DNA of 64,000 nucleotides, taken from positions 1-64,000 of the forward strand of contig NZ_CADFGP010000028.1 in NCBI RefSeq assembly GCF_902833905.1, read 5' to 3'. The position numbers and the translations under genes were made by a program. Each line of letters starts with the position of its first letter. The first letter of the stretch is position 1. Below, piece after piece: positions 8,827 through 17,384 of the stretch. The stretch comes from Paraburkholderia tuberum STM678. GTDB lineage: Bacteria; Pseudomonadota; Gammaproteobacteria; Burkholderiales; Burkholderiaceae. A model generated the notes under the pieces. The model was not told where the DNA came from. It made no database searches and was given only the letters and a program-made list of their open reading frames with translations.

Positions 8827-8914
8827 GGCTTCAACGACTAAGCACTCAGGCTTCCGCCCCGGCGGTCGTTGTTTCGCTAACCCGTCTTTTCTTTCTGTTT
8901 CTGATGGAGGTCTC

Positions 8915-9271
8915 ATGCAAGTCCTGTTCAAGTCCTGCGACATTGAAGCTGCACGCTTGCGCAGCTTTGCGCGCCAACGCACCCAGTTTGTGTTCCGCCG
9001 GATGGCCTGGCTGGTTTCCCGGGCCACCGTCAATCTCTCCGACGTCAACGGCCCGCGCCGCGGACTCGATAAGCGTTGCCAGGTGCAGGTGCAGGTGCCC
9101 GGTGCGAATCCGGTCGTGGTGACGTCGATTGCGAAAGACTGGCGCGGCGCCCTCGATCTCGCGCTTGCCCGCGCCGTTTCTTCGATCGTCCGCAGGCGCC
9201 AGGCGCGCGTCGCGAGGCGCCGCGCGAGTCAACGCGAGTGCACCTGGAGCGCTGAGCCTGATGCCGTCTAA
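8915..9271 (+). CDS. HPF/RaiA-like ribosome-associated protein
   Basis: A 118-residue basic protein resembling the hibernation-promoting factor / RaiA (sigma-54 modulation) family. A first helix and strand are followed by the strand pattern VNLSDVNGPRRGLDKRC and QVQVQVPGANPVVV. Then comes a helix (DWRGALDLALARAVSSIV) where the family has its second amphipathic helix, and an Arg-rich tail (RRRQARVARRRAS). Family members bind the 30S subunit and silence ribosomes in stationary phase. GGAGG lies seven bases before the ATG. The neighbouring Tim44-domain and DUF4148 genes suggest a stress or envelope cluster, but no link is proven. Confidence 0.7.
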   Translation: MQVLFKSCDIEAARLRSFARQRTQFVFRRMAWLVSRATVNLSDVNGPRRGLDKRCQVQVQVPGANPVVVTSIAKDWRGALDLALARAVSSIVRRRQARVARRRASQRECTWSAEPDAV

Positions 9272-9397
9272 GCAAGCCATGCTTGCACGGCTACGGTGGC
9301 ATCGTACGAGCGGTATTGCTCGCTATTTGCGGTCCGCGATGGAAAGACGCGTTCGGGCGACCTTCGCGAGTTTCTGTCCTACACGAAAGAGATTCTT

Positions 9398-10369
9398 ATG
9401 TATTCGCACACAATCAATCAGTTGCGACGCCTTGCGAGTGTCGTGACGCGTGGTGCAGCTGTCCTGGCCATGGCGCTAGTGCTCGTCGCGGGCACTGTCG
9501 CATCCAACCATGCCGAAGCGAAGCGTATTGGCGGTGGTAGTAGTGTCGGCCGCCAGTCGCAGACGGCGTCGCCGTCCGGGCAAGGCCAACGGAGCCAGCA
9601 AGCTCAACCGGCGCAGCAGGCCGCGCCGGCGGCCGCTGCCGCGAAGCCAGCCAACCGCTGGATGGGCCCGCTCGCCGGCCTGGCCGCAGGACTCGGCATT
9701 GCCGCGCTGATGTCGTCGTTGGGGCTGGGTGAAGGGCTGGCCCAGATGCTGTCGAGCGTAGTGGTGATCGGCCTCGTGATTGTCGCCGGCATGATGCTGT
9801 TCCGCTTCCTTGCCAACCGGCGCCGTCCGGATCTCGCTTATGGGCACGACGCGGCGAACGGGCAGCGCATGAACGGCTCCTTGCTCATGAATCAGAGCGG
9901 GCAGGCGGCGCCTGAGACGAATTTCGGTGCCTGGCCGCGCACAGCGATGAATTCCGCCGCAGCGGCACAAACAACGACAGTGCCGGAGCTGCCTGTCGGG
10001 CTCGATCAGGCGGTCTTGCTGGCATCGGCCAAGACCTTGTTCCTGCGTCTGCAACGCGCCTGGGACCAGAACGAACAAGGCGACCTTTTCGAGCTGACAA
10101 CCCCGGAAATGTTCGCGGTGATCAAGCGGGACCTGGAAGATCGGGGCAACCAGCTGAGCCATACGGAAATCACGCAGCTGGACGTGGAATTGTTGAGCAC
10201 GGAACACAATGGCAGCGAAACACTGGTTAGCCTTCGCTTTCACGGCCAGATGCGGGAAGACGAGGACGCGCAGACGGCGCAACCGTTTGAGGAGGTCTGG
10301 AACATCGTGGGCCACGGGCATGGCGACCCCGCCTGGCGACTGGCGGGGATACAGCAGATTGGCCGTTAG
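9398..10369 (+). CDS. Tim44-like domain membrane protein
   Basis: The start is taken at ATG 9398, giving 323 residues; an upstream ATG at 9296 lies in poorer coding sequence and would precede the signal segment. The order is: a signal/anchor (about 15-35), a Gln/Ala/Ser-rich low-complexity linker (about 45-85), two hydrophobic segments (PLAGLAAGLGIAALMSSLGL and VVVIGLVIVAGMMLF), a flexible region, and a C-terminal Tim44-like domain. That domain runs from about 200 to 323, with AKTLFLRLQRAWDQNEQGDL, then LTTPEMFAVIKRDL, and ending in strands up to EVWNI. Bacterial homologues are inner-membrane proteins of unknown function. The C-terminal fold is NTF2-like. Confidence 0.8.
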   Translation: MYSHTINQLRRLASVVTRGAAVLAMALVLVAGTVASNHAEAKRIGGGSSVGRQSQTASPSGQGQRSQQAQPAQQAAPAAAAAKPANRWMGPLAGLAAGLGIAALMSSLGLGEGLAQMLSSVVVIGLVIVAGMMLFRFLANRRRPDLAYGHDAANGQRMNGSLLMNQSGQAAPETNFGAWPRTAMNSAAAAQTTTVPELPVGLDQAVLLASAKTLFLRLQRAWDQNEQGDLFELTTPEMFAVIKRDLEDRGNQLSHTEITQLDVELLSTEHNGSETLVSLRFHGQMREDEDAQTAQPFEEVWNIVGHGHGDPAWRLAGIQQIGR

Positions 10370-10489
10370 CATCGAGCGCGGTCGGAACCGGCAGCGGCTC
10401 GCTGCCGGTTAGCCCACAAGCGCTATTGCGCGACTCGCAAACGGCAAAAAGACCAAAATCCGACGTCACACAAATCTGGGACTCATTTT

Positions 10490-10753
10490 ATGCGCCGAGA
10501 CTACTTTTCTCTTTACCTGGCCACTGTCACGATGACATGCTTGCTAAGCGCTTGCGCCGCCTCGCCGCCCAGCAGCCCGTCACCCGTTGTCGGTGCAGAT
10601 CGCGATGCACATGGTTGTATTGGTTCGGCTGGGTATTCCTGGTGTGAATCCACGCACCAATGCGAACGTCCTTGGGAACTCGCCAAGCAGAGGGGTTTCG
10701 CGCTCTCCGCAGAACAGTTTGCTCACTACTGCACGACTGGATCAGCCGATTGA
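10490..10753 (+). CDS. Small Cys-rich lipoprotein
   Basis: An 87-residue protein with a lipoprotein signal peptide and lipobox (LLSAC, Cys at about residue 22). The short mature domain has the pattern GCIGSAGYSWCESTHQCERP, in which three Cys probably form disulfides in the periplasm, followed by WELA. Small lipoproteins with the C-x(n)-Y-x-W-C-x-x-x-x-x-C-x-R-P-W-E pattern are common in proteobacteria, but I know of no firm function. The last Cys (HYC) near the C-terminus would give a second pair. It is probably independently expressed. Confidence 0.6.
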   Translation: MRRDYFSLYLATVTMTCLLSACAASPPSSPSPVVGADRDAHGCIGSAGYSWCESTHQCERPWELAKQRGFALSAEQFAHYCTTGSAD

Positions 10754-11316
10754 TCAATGACTTCAATGCGCGGACGCGTCAACGATGGCCTCGGGCGAGC
10801 AGCGTGCATGCTCGATAGAAATCGGCTTGGCCCCACTTGTCGGCACTGGCAGATTTCCTGATTATGCCGGCAGGACGCCGTGTCGCATCCCCATCTCAAG
10901 GCGGCCATTCGGCCGACGGACAAGCAAACGGCAGGGCAGGGTCGCTATGCAGAGGTTTACATAGCGACCCACAACGGCCTGTTATCTTGACCCGAAACGG
11001 ACGCTCACGCTGGCCGGATTTTCGCTTTCCAGAAATACCTTGCAACCGGTGAGGTTGAACCGGTTCGCCGCAGCCTCGGCTCCCCTTGCCAAGGGCGTTG
11101 CCGGTATAAATCACTGCACAACGCGGGCTGCGAATCGTGGCTTGATGAGTTGGCGCTTGCCGAACACATGGCACGCGAATGTTGCGCCGATTCCGACGCT
11201 TCGTTGGAGGAAACGCGTTGGGACCACTCGTGCGCCTGATCGGGCGACTTAGACAGCGACAAGCAGCACGGCCGGTCGGCCAACTTGATTGGCGCCGTCC
11301 ACGACTATTTTGTCAT
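10754..11316. other. No confident gene
   Basis: Short frames occur on both strands without recognisable domains. GC-rich self-complementary stretches are present, for example a GGTCGCTATG...CATAGCGACC inverted repeat near 10949-10973, a 10-base perfect stem with a short loop. This could be a terminator or a mobile-element end. The region looks like decayed accessory DNA leading up to the CRISPR remnant. Confidence 0.5.
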
Positions 11317-11411
11317 CGGTTCATCCCCACGCACGCACGTGGAGACCACGTCGTTCGCATACGAGGCCGCACTAATGCCGTACGGTTCATCCCCACGCAC
11401 GTGGGGACCAC
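11317..11411 (-). CRISPR. Remnant type I-E CRISPR array: two repeats, one spacer
   Basis: A 29-base repeat at 11383-11411 has the type I-E architecture: an inner palindrome CCCCACGCACGTGGGG and, read on the minus strand, a 3' end ATGAACCG. A degenerate copy at 11317-11349 carries an extra GCAC and one base change. The spacer between them (11350-11382) is 33 bases, the normal I-E length. The canonical reading direction is the minus strand, so the decayed copy is the leader-distal one, as expected. No cas gene is present in the window, and the sequence to the right is not an obvious AT-rich leader. Confidence 0.75.
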
Positions 11412-11900
11412 ACCAAGGACACAACGGCAAGGGTAGCGACAAGGTCAGACCGGCAGCGGGCGAACTCGAGCTACAACCTGGTGACGTGACAACGTACACC
11501 GAGTCCCGAATGGAGTCCTGCTGCGCGGTTATTATCCGGGCCCGGGCATGCAACGACACCGCCCAGCAAGGCCGTTTATCGGTGCGTAGCCTGTCTCGCC
11601 GCTGGATGCCGAATCGTGTCCCTGACGACCTGGGGAATGTTACCGATGAACGGATGAACCGGGAGGGCCTTCTCACAGGTTATCCACCGCGACACCCTCC
11701 CGGGCCAGAGAAGGGCCGCGGGTGAGCCGTTGAACGAAACCGGTGCATCGGCCGACGGCAGAACGGAGAGGGAACCTTTCTGCATGCCGCATAATATTCG
11801 TCGCCCCCTCCGTCAACCTGACAGTACCCAAGCTCGCACAGCCGGTACTCGATCTTCGGACTAACTACCTCGCCAGCCATCGCCGGAACTCTTCCCCGCA
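11412..11900. other. No confident gene
   Basis: The sequence between the CRISPR remnant and the acyltransferase stop holds no frame with recognisable protein features. No third CRISPR repeat is visible to the right of 11411. I see no clear terminator for the acyltransferase gene. Confidence 0.5.
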
Positions 11901-14015
11901 TCAGCTCGCGGACCCCGCTTCCATAAGCTTGCTGACGAGCTTCTTAAAGCTTGGCAACAGAAGCCTGTTCGCATAGCCGCTGAGGTGATCGCCATCGAAG
12001 ACGAGCGGCCGGCCGTCGGCGGTGTGCGTTGAGCAGACCGAATCTGGGCACAGTCGTGGCAACGGGTCCCATACGCTAACTTCGGGGACCGCCTGCACGA
12101 TGTGCGCATAGGATTCGAGCACCGGCGCCCGCAAGGCTTCCAGATCCGCACGGGCGATGCGGTCGCCGCCGGAACAGATGGGATTGTCGCGATTGAACCA
12201 GTCCGAACATCGGAACGGCTGGCTCCGAAACTCGGGTGTCGGCCCCTCCAGGATGACCTTCGCCCCTTTGGCTGCCAGTTTCTGCAAGATTGGAATGGCC
12301 TCTCGCACGCCGTCTACCCGGCTTTGCACGGCCTCTGGACCAAACATGTAGCCCCAGGCGCTCGAGTCGTCGAAGCGGGCCCACTCGTCGGAGAAACGTG
12401 GCAGCCGCAGCGAAGGCAGGAAGACCACGTCACCGGGCCTGACCTGCGCCTCGATTTGAGCGATTGCCGCATCCGTCCCCGGCGCACAGCTCGCCACCTC
12501 ATCTTGTTTGCGCGGCAGCAAAGCAATGAACGGACAGCCTCCATTGTTGTACGCGAAGACCTTCACGCCAGTATCACGGGCGAATTCGCGCAACATCCTG
12601 TTGTAGGCCATCGCGTGCGAATCGCCGATCACGTACAGGCGCCCGCGATAGGTCGCCGGAAGCGAACATCCCGCACGCGAATATGTCCATACGGGCCCCC
12701 CGTTGAGCTTCGTCCTATTCCACGTGTCCAGACATCCGTCATTGCTGGGCTCAAGGGGGCGGCTCGGATACCAGTCGTCGGCACGTTGTGACACCACGCT
12801 CAGCGACAGATTCAGTTTCAGTTGGGCTGCCTGAATGCCGACCCACAACAGCGCTGCGCACGTCAACGTAGCTAAGCCCGCACCTACGAGAGCGGGACGC
12901 CGCATGCCTTTCAGGACCGCCGAGCGCCGCACAGGATTCTCGACGTAGTACCAGGACGCCGTCGCCAGCGCGAAGCTCAGTACGGCCGCAAGCACGCGCC
13001 AGACAGGCGCATCGATCCCCGCCGTCCACCGCAGCAGCACGATCACAGGCCAGTGCCAGAGATAAAGCGAATATGAGATCTTGCCGACGAAAGTCACCGC
13101 TGGTGAAATGAGCAGCCTGTGCAGCCAATCCCGCGGCGCTCTTCCGTGCAGCGCGTACAGTACGCCAAGCGTGCCGGCAACCGGCAGCAGCGCTCCCGGA
13201 AAAGGAAGCTGCTCCGGGCGCAAGACCTTGAAACCAGCCGCAAGCAGCACCAGCGAACCAACGAGCAACGCCATCGAACCCAGCGTCCCATTGCGGTCGA
13301 TCACGCCGAGGGGGCGCTTCGCGAGCGCGAGGAACTGGTATAGCAGGATACCGGATGCCAATTCCCAGAAACGCCCTGGAATCAGGTAAAAGTTTAGCCC
13401 CTCATTTCGCCTCGAAAGCCACCATGCGCTCAACACGGACAGAGCGAGCCCGCCGGCGAACAGAACAACGCAAAGCGTCTTTCTCGGACGTTTGCTCACC
13501 CACATGAAGAAAAGCAATGGAAAGATCAGATAAAACTGCTCTTCTACCCCAAGCGACCAGGTATGCAGGTACGGGTTGAATTCGGCGCGTGGCGAAAAAT
13601 AGTCATCACCGATGAACGCGAGCACCACATTGCTCAACCCAAAGAAAGCAAAGAAGCCGGTGTATTTGTTGGTATCGCTCAGCCACGCGTTTGGAATGAA
13701 CAGTGCTGAAAACAAGCCGGTCACCAGCAGGCACACCACGAGCGCTGGCACGATCCGCTGCACTCGACGCGAATAGAAATAGAACACGAAGCGCGAAAAC
13801 TGCATCGATTCGAGGTTTCCAACGGATGCGCTGACAACAAACCCGGAAACCACGAAAAAGATATCGACCCCTGCAAGCCCGCCGGGTAACCACTGCGCGT
13901 ACAGGTGATAAACGATGACCGACAACACTGCGACCGCACGCAAACCGTCGATGTATGCCGCGTGCGCAGGACGGGCGAGTTGCGGCGCAGTAGTAGCGTT
14001 ATGGCGTGGATTCAT
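11901..14015 (-). CDS. Acyltransferase 3 / SGNH hydrolase fusion (OafA type)
   Basis: A 704-residue inner-membrane O-acyltransferase. The N-terminal half is an acyltransferase-3 domain: AYIDGLRAVAVLSVIVYHLY holds the conserved His of the first membrane segment, followed by FFVVSGFVVS, SLGVEEQFYLIFPL and about ten membrane helices to residue 390. The C-terminal half is a periplasmic SGNH domain with block I IGDSHAMAYNRM (nucleophile Ser) and the final catalytic pair in FDGDHLSGYAN. Such fusions acetylate O-antigen or other surface glycans. The ATG overlaps the stop of an IS3 transposase remnant, so the promoter is not obvious. The position in mobile debris suggests a horizontally acquired surface modification gene. 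Confidence 0.85.
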   Translation of the reverse strand: MNPRHNATTAPQLARPAHAAYIDGLRAVAVLSVIVYHLYAQWLPGGLAGVDIFFVVSGFVVSASVGNLESMQFSRFVFYFYSRRVQRIVPALVVCLLVTGLFSALFIPNAWLSDTNKYTGFFAFFGLSNVVLAFIGDDYFSPRAEFNPYLHTWSLGVEEQFYLIFPLLFFMWVSKRPRKTLCVVLFAGGLALSVLSAWWLSRRNEGLNFYLIPGRFWELASGILLYQFLALAKRPLGVIDRNGTLGSMALLVGSLVLLAAGFKVLRPEQLPFPGALLPVAGTLGVLYALHGRAPRDWLHRLLISPAVTFVGKISYSLYLWHWPVIVLLRWTAGIDAPVWRVLAAVLSFALATASWYYVENPVRRSAVLKGMRRPALVGAGLATLTCAALLWVGIQAAQLKLNLSLSVVSQRADDWYPSRPLEPSNDGCLDTWNRTKLNGGPVWTYSRAGCSLPATYRGRLYVIGDSHAMAYNRMLREFARDTGVKVFAYNNGGCPFIALLPRKQDEVASCAPGTDAAIAQIEAQVRPGDVVFLPSLRLPRFSDEWARFDDSSAWGYMFGPEAVQSRVDGVREAIPILQKLAAKGAKVILEGPTPEFRSQPFRCSDWFNRDNPICSGGDRIARADLEALRAPVLESYAHIVQAVPEVSVWDPLPRLCPDSVCSTHTADGRPLVFDGDHLSGYANRLLLPSFKKLVSKLMEAGSAS

Positions 14016-14356
14016 GGCATGAGAGTTAATGAGGCCGGTCGGAATCCGTGGACGCCAACGGGTTTAGCAGCGATCTTGTTCAAGTAGAAACGCTGCGTGA
14101 AAACCGCGGGAGACAGATAGTCAAGCTGCGCTTGTGTCCGCTGCCGGTTATAAGGGATCTCGATGTATTCCGTGATCTCTTGCTGCGCCCGCTGCCGACT
14201 GGCGAACCGCCGACGATAGGCCAACTCGCTCTTCAGCGTTCCCCAAAATGATTCGATCGATGCGTTGTCAAAGCAGTTTCCTCGTCTGCTCATTGAGGCT
14301 TGCATGCCGAACTGGCTGACAAGATTCTGGTAAGCATGCGCGCAATATTGGCTGCC
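14012..14356 (-). pseudogene. IS3 family transposase (OrfB), C-terminal fragment
   Basis: The minus-strand frame reads SQYCAHAYQNLVSQFGMQAS, then the IS3 signature SRRGNCFDNASIESFWGTLK, and on through YIEIPYNRQRTQAQLDYLSP. These are the third catalytic block and C-terminal tail of the DDE integrase domain. The first two catalytic acidic blocks are missing, so the element is dead. After the normal end the frame runs a few codons further to a TGA that overlaps the acyltransferase start codon. Confidence 0.85.
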
Positions 14357-14530
14357 GCCCGCCGCAGGGTTGCCGGAACGTCTGCTCGCGCGGGGTTCAG
14401 ACCTGCTCCGCTGATTCCGCGGCGATCATTGCATATTTCATCTCGATAAATAACCAGAAAAAGCCAAGGTGCCGTTGCCCTTTCTCTCGTTTGCTTTTAC
14501 GGACGATTGTGACGTAAAAAGTTTAGGGAA

Positions 14531-14889
14531 ATGTATAGGCCCGCGATGTATTTCGTGCGCTCCCCCACAGAAGCGATAAGAAATGTCGACTTCATCGTCG
14601 AGGAACTTCATCGGCGCGAAACGGAGGATCCATCGCGCATCGGTGCGACGCGCGTTGCCCTGCGGAACCAGCGTAACAATCTGCTTGCCTTCGCTGGCGG
14701 GCTGGACCAGAAGCTCGGCGCCATGGACCGCGCGAGCGGCGTTTCGGACCACCTCGTGCGGGCGACTTGTCTGCTGCACCGCAAGCCGGACATCTCGTCA
14801 CGTTCTGGCAGGCGTGGAACCGGCTGCACGTCGCCATCGGCCACAAGTTCCACGATCTCTACACGGCCGTGTCGCAGGCTCGACGATGA
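14531..14889 (+). pseudogene. ISNCY-type transposase fragment, frameshifted
   Basis: The frame from ATG 14531 encodes LRNQRNNLLAFAGGLDQKL and then DHLVRATCLLHRKPD, followed by a shift near 14795-14805. After it, another frame reads WQAWNRLHVAIGHKFHDLY and TAVSQ before stopping at 14889. The two pieces in order match the late part of ISNCY-family transposases, as I recall them. The N-terminal part and the final segment are absent, so it is non-functional. Confidence 0.6.
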
Positions 14890-15110
14890 GGACAGCGCTG
14901 ACTGCCAGCGTGAAATACGCATCGGCCCGATCAATACCGACCCAGACTCCGACGGCGAATGCAAGCATGACACCGAGCGTCGAAACGAAGCGCAAGCGGA
15001 AGGTCCCTTCGCGCACGAACGTCGCCCCACCGGCGTGGCTCGCCAGTTTGTCCAGCTGCGCGATCGCGTCCTTTGGACAGAGGGTTGGTGTCGTCGCGCT
15101 GACGGGAAAT
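14890..15110 (-). other. Unassigned membrane-protein-like fragment
   Basis: On the minus strand an open stretch without its own good start reads KDAIAQLDKLASHAGGATFV and then FVSTLGVMLAFAVGVWVGID, followed by AYFTLAVSAVLIV. This looks like a periplasmic segment followed by two membrane helices. It runs out into the ISNCY remnant. It resembles the end of a truncated membrane protein; I cannot name the family. Confidence 0.3.
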
Positions 15111-15142
15111 GCCTACACCATGCCTACATGGAGCCCGAAAAG

Positions 15143-15170
15143 CAAAAAGCCCAGTCGCAATGACTGGGCT
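15143..15170 (-). terminator. Rho-independent terminator of tRNA-Thr
   Basis: A perfect 9-bp stem, AGCCCAGTC/GACTGGGCT (15148-15156 and 15162-15170), with a 5-base loop, followed on the minus strand by TTTTT. It lies 17 bases past the 3' end of the tRNA. Confidence 0.85.
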
Positions 15171-15186
15171 AAGTGCTTGAATCTGT

Positions 15187-15262
15187 TGGTGCCGGAAAGA
15201 GGAATCGAACCCCCGACCTTCGCATTACGAATGCGCTGCTCTACCGTCTGAGCTATTCCGGC
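15187..15262 (-). tRNA. tRNA-Thr (anticodon CGU)
   Basis: The minus strand folds as a 76-base tRNA with encoded CCA. The acceptor arm GCCGGAA pairs with TTCCGGC. The D arm contains AGCTCAGACGGTAGAGC, and the anticodon loop is TTCGTAA on a GCGCA/TGCGA-type stem. The T arm contains GGTTCGATTCC. Anticodon CGT reads the Thr codon ACG. The 3' end faces the IS-rich region to the left, the side where integrating elements usually sit. Confidence 0.93.
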
Positions 15263-15335
15263 ATCAGGAGAAACGAAATTATAGGGACTACTTTAGTGCC
15301 TTGGCAAGCCCTTGAGGCATTTTTTTCTTTCGAGA

Positions 15336-16352
<1,017 letters not shown>

Positions 16353-16437
16353 TGCTGTACTCCGGAAGGCTAGAAGAATGATGGGATTTTAACCGCTCGT
16401 TTGTGTCGGCTCCGTGCTTTTGGTCGCACGGCCGGCT

Positions 16438-16890
16438 TCAGGTCTTGCGGCGCGCCTTGGCCGAGACGGTGCCGCTGACGCTGGCCGCGAGGGCCGCGGC
16501 CCGGGCGTGTCCGGCCGGCACGCGGGGCAGTTTCGGGCGCTCGGCGCGCGGCATCGGTTCGATTTCCCGTTCGATCTGCTCGCCGGCGGCGGCGGTGGCG
16601 ACGCGCAGGTCGTAGGCGATTTGCAGATTGAGCCAGAACTGCGCGCTGGCGCCGAAGTAGCGCTCGAGCCGCAGCGCGGTATCGGCGGAGATTGCGCGGC
16701 GGCCGCGCACGACGTCGTTGATGCGCGGCGCCGGCACCCGCAGCGCGAGCGCGAGCGCGTTGACGGACATGCCGAGCGGCTCGAGGAACTCGCTGCGCAG
16801 AATTTCGCCCGGATGGATCTCGGCAATGGCCGCGCCCGTATCGATGTCGGAGAAATCGATGCTGTTGAGCGCGGAGCGTTTGATGACCAT
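16438..16890 (-). CDS. higA: HigA-type antitoxin
   Basis: ATG 16890 gives 150 residues; an earlier in-frame start at 16932 would overlap the toxin gene and is less likely. The core matches HigA antitoxins: IHPGEILRSEFLEPLGMS, then an XRE-type helix-turn-helix (NALALALRVPAPRINDVVRG and RRAISADTALRLERYFG) and the ending SAQFWLNLQIAYDLR. A basic, Ala-rich tail of about 50 residues (from EPMPRAERPKL to KARRKT) goes beyond the usual length. It neutralises the HigB toxin and represses the pair. It begins 17 bases after the toxin stop. Confidence 0.9.
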   Translation of the reverse strand: MVIKRSALNSIDFSDIDTGAAIAEIHPGEILRSEFLEPLGMSVNALALALRVPAPRINDVVRGRRAISADTALRLERYFGASAQFWLNLQIAYDLRVATAAAGEQIEREIEPMPRAERPKLPRVPAGHARAAALAASVSGTVSAKARRKT

Positions 16891-16906
16891 GTCGGTCTCC
16901 CAGTAG

Positions 16907-17188
16907 TCAGTGATAGTCGATGATCTCGACATTCAGCGCGTCCTCGCCGACGAAGTGAAAACAGATGCGCCACTGCGCATTGATGCGGATGCTCCATTGC
17001 CCGCTGCGCTGGCCTTGCAAGGCTTCGAGCCGGTTTCCGGGCGGCGCGTGCAAATTCGAGACGGAGCTCGCGGCGTCGATCATCAGCAACTTGCGATGCG
17101 CTAGCGCCTGGATCGAGCGTGGCAACGAATGCACGAACCTGCCCTGGAAAATTCTTGCGGTGGCCTTGTCTGCGAATGTCGTGATCAT
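16907..17188 (-). CDS. higB: HigB-type toxin (RelE/ParE superfamily)
   Basis: A 93-residue protein of standard length. It matches the plasmid maintenance killer/HigB family: it opens MITTFADKATARIFQGR, the middle has helix-sheet elements, and it ends with PPGNRLEALQGQRSGQWSIR, NAQWRICF and NVEIIDYH. HigB is a ribosome-dependent mRNA interferase. The toxin-first order is the rule for higBA. The pair sits between pepN and fbp on the same strand, behind its own operator-like repeat and downstream of the pepN terminator side. Confidence 0.92.
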   Translation of the reverse strand: MITTFADKATARIFQGRFVHSLPRSIQALAHRKLLMIDAASSVSNLHAPPGNRLEALQGQRSGQWSIRINAQWRICFHFVGEDALNVEIIDYH

Positions 17189-17190
17189 CG

Positions 17191-17220
17191 AATCGTATAA
17201 CGTACCGCGTTAAATGTAAA
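17191..17220 (-). promoter_or_regulatory. higBA promoter/operator candidate
   Basis: On the minus strand, TTTACA (17215-17220) and TACGAT (17192-17197) are 17 bases apart. Between them lies the interrupted palindrome AACGCGGTACGTT (17199-17211), suited to HigA autorepression. The -10 is only a few bases before the toxin ATG, so a nearly leaderless mRNA or another promoter upstream is possible. Confidence 0.4.
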
Positions 17221-17326
17221 CCATCAAACCTGTACGTATACTTTCTGCCCGGCGAGGTCCGATGAACAGTCGGCCAAACGGCTAACGGCGCCACGCGAGC
17301 GCGTGAACGCAGCTGAAAACAGCGCG

Positions 17327-17356
17327 AAAAAAAGCCGGCAACGCGTGCCGGCTTTC
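17327..17356 (-). terminator. Terminator downstream of pepN
   Basis: A 10-bp stem, AAAGCCGGCA/TGCCGGCTTT (17331-17340 and 17346-17355), with a 5-base loop and a run of T on the minus strand. It lies about 30 bases past the pepN stop and separates pepN from higBA. Confidence 0.85.
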
Positions 17357-17384
17357 CGATGTGACTCGGGAACTCAGAGAGGCA

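Larger units (their letters stand above)
8634..8903. repeat. Duplicated regulatory module, copy B
   Basis: Second copy of the module at 7927-8202. The longest near-identical run covers the TTGTAA/TAAACT boxes and the segment through GGTCGTTGTTTCGCTAACCC. It begins about 100 bases after the DUF4148 stop and leads into the HPF/RaiA-like gene at 8915, so both genes would share the same promoter architecture. Confidence 0.8.

Noticed and set aside
10896..11252. Overlapping short frames before the CRISPR remnant considered as genes
   Set aside because: No domain, no ribosome binding site, Arg/Pro-rich composition; nothing distinguishes them from chance frames.
15187..15262. Search for a second copy of the tRNA-Thr 3' end as an island attachment site
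   Set aside because: No convincing second copy was found by eye in 1-15186; the island edge may lie outside the window.
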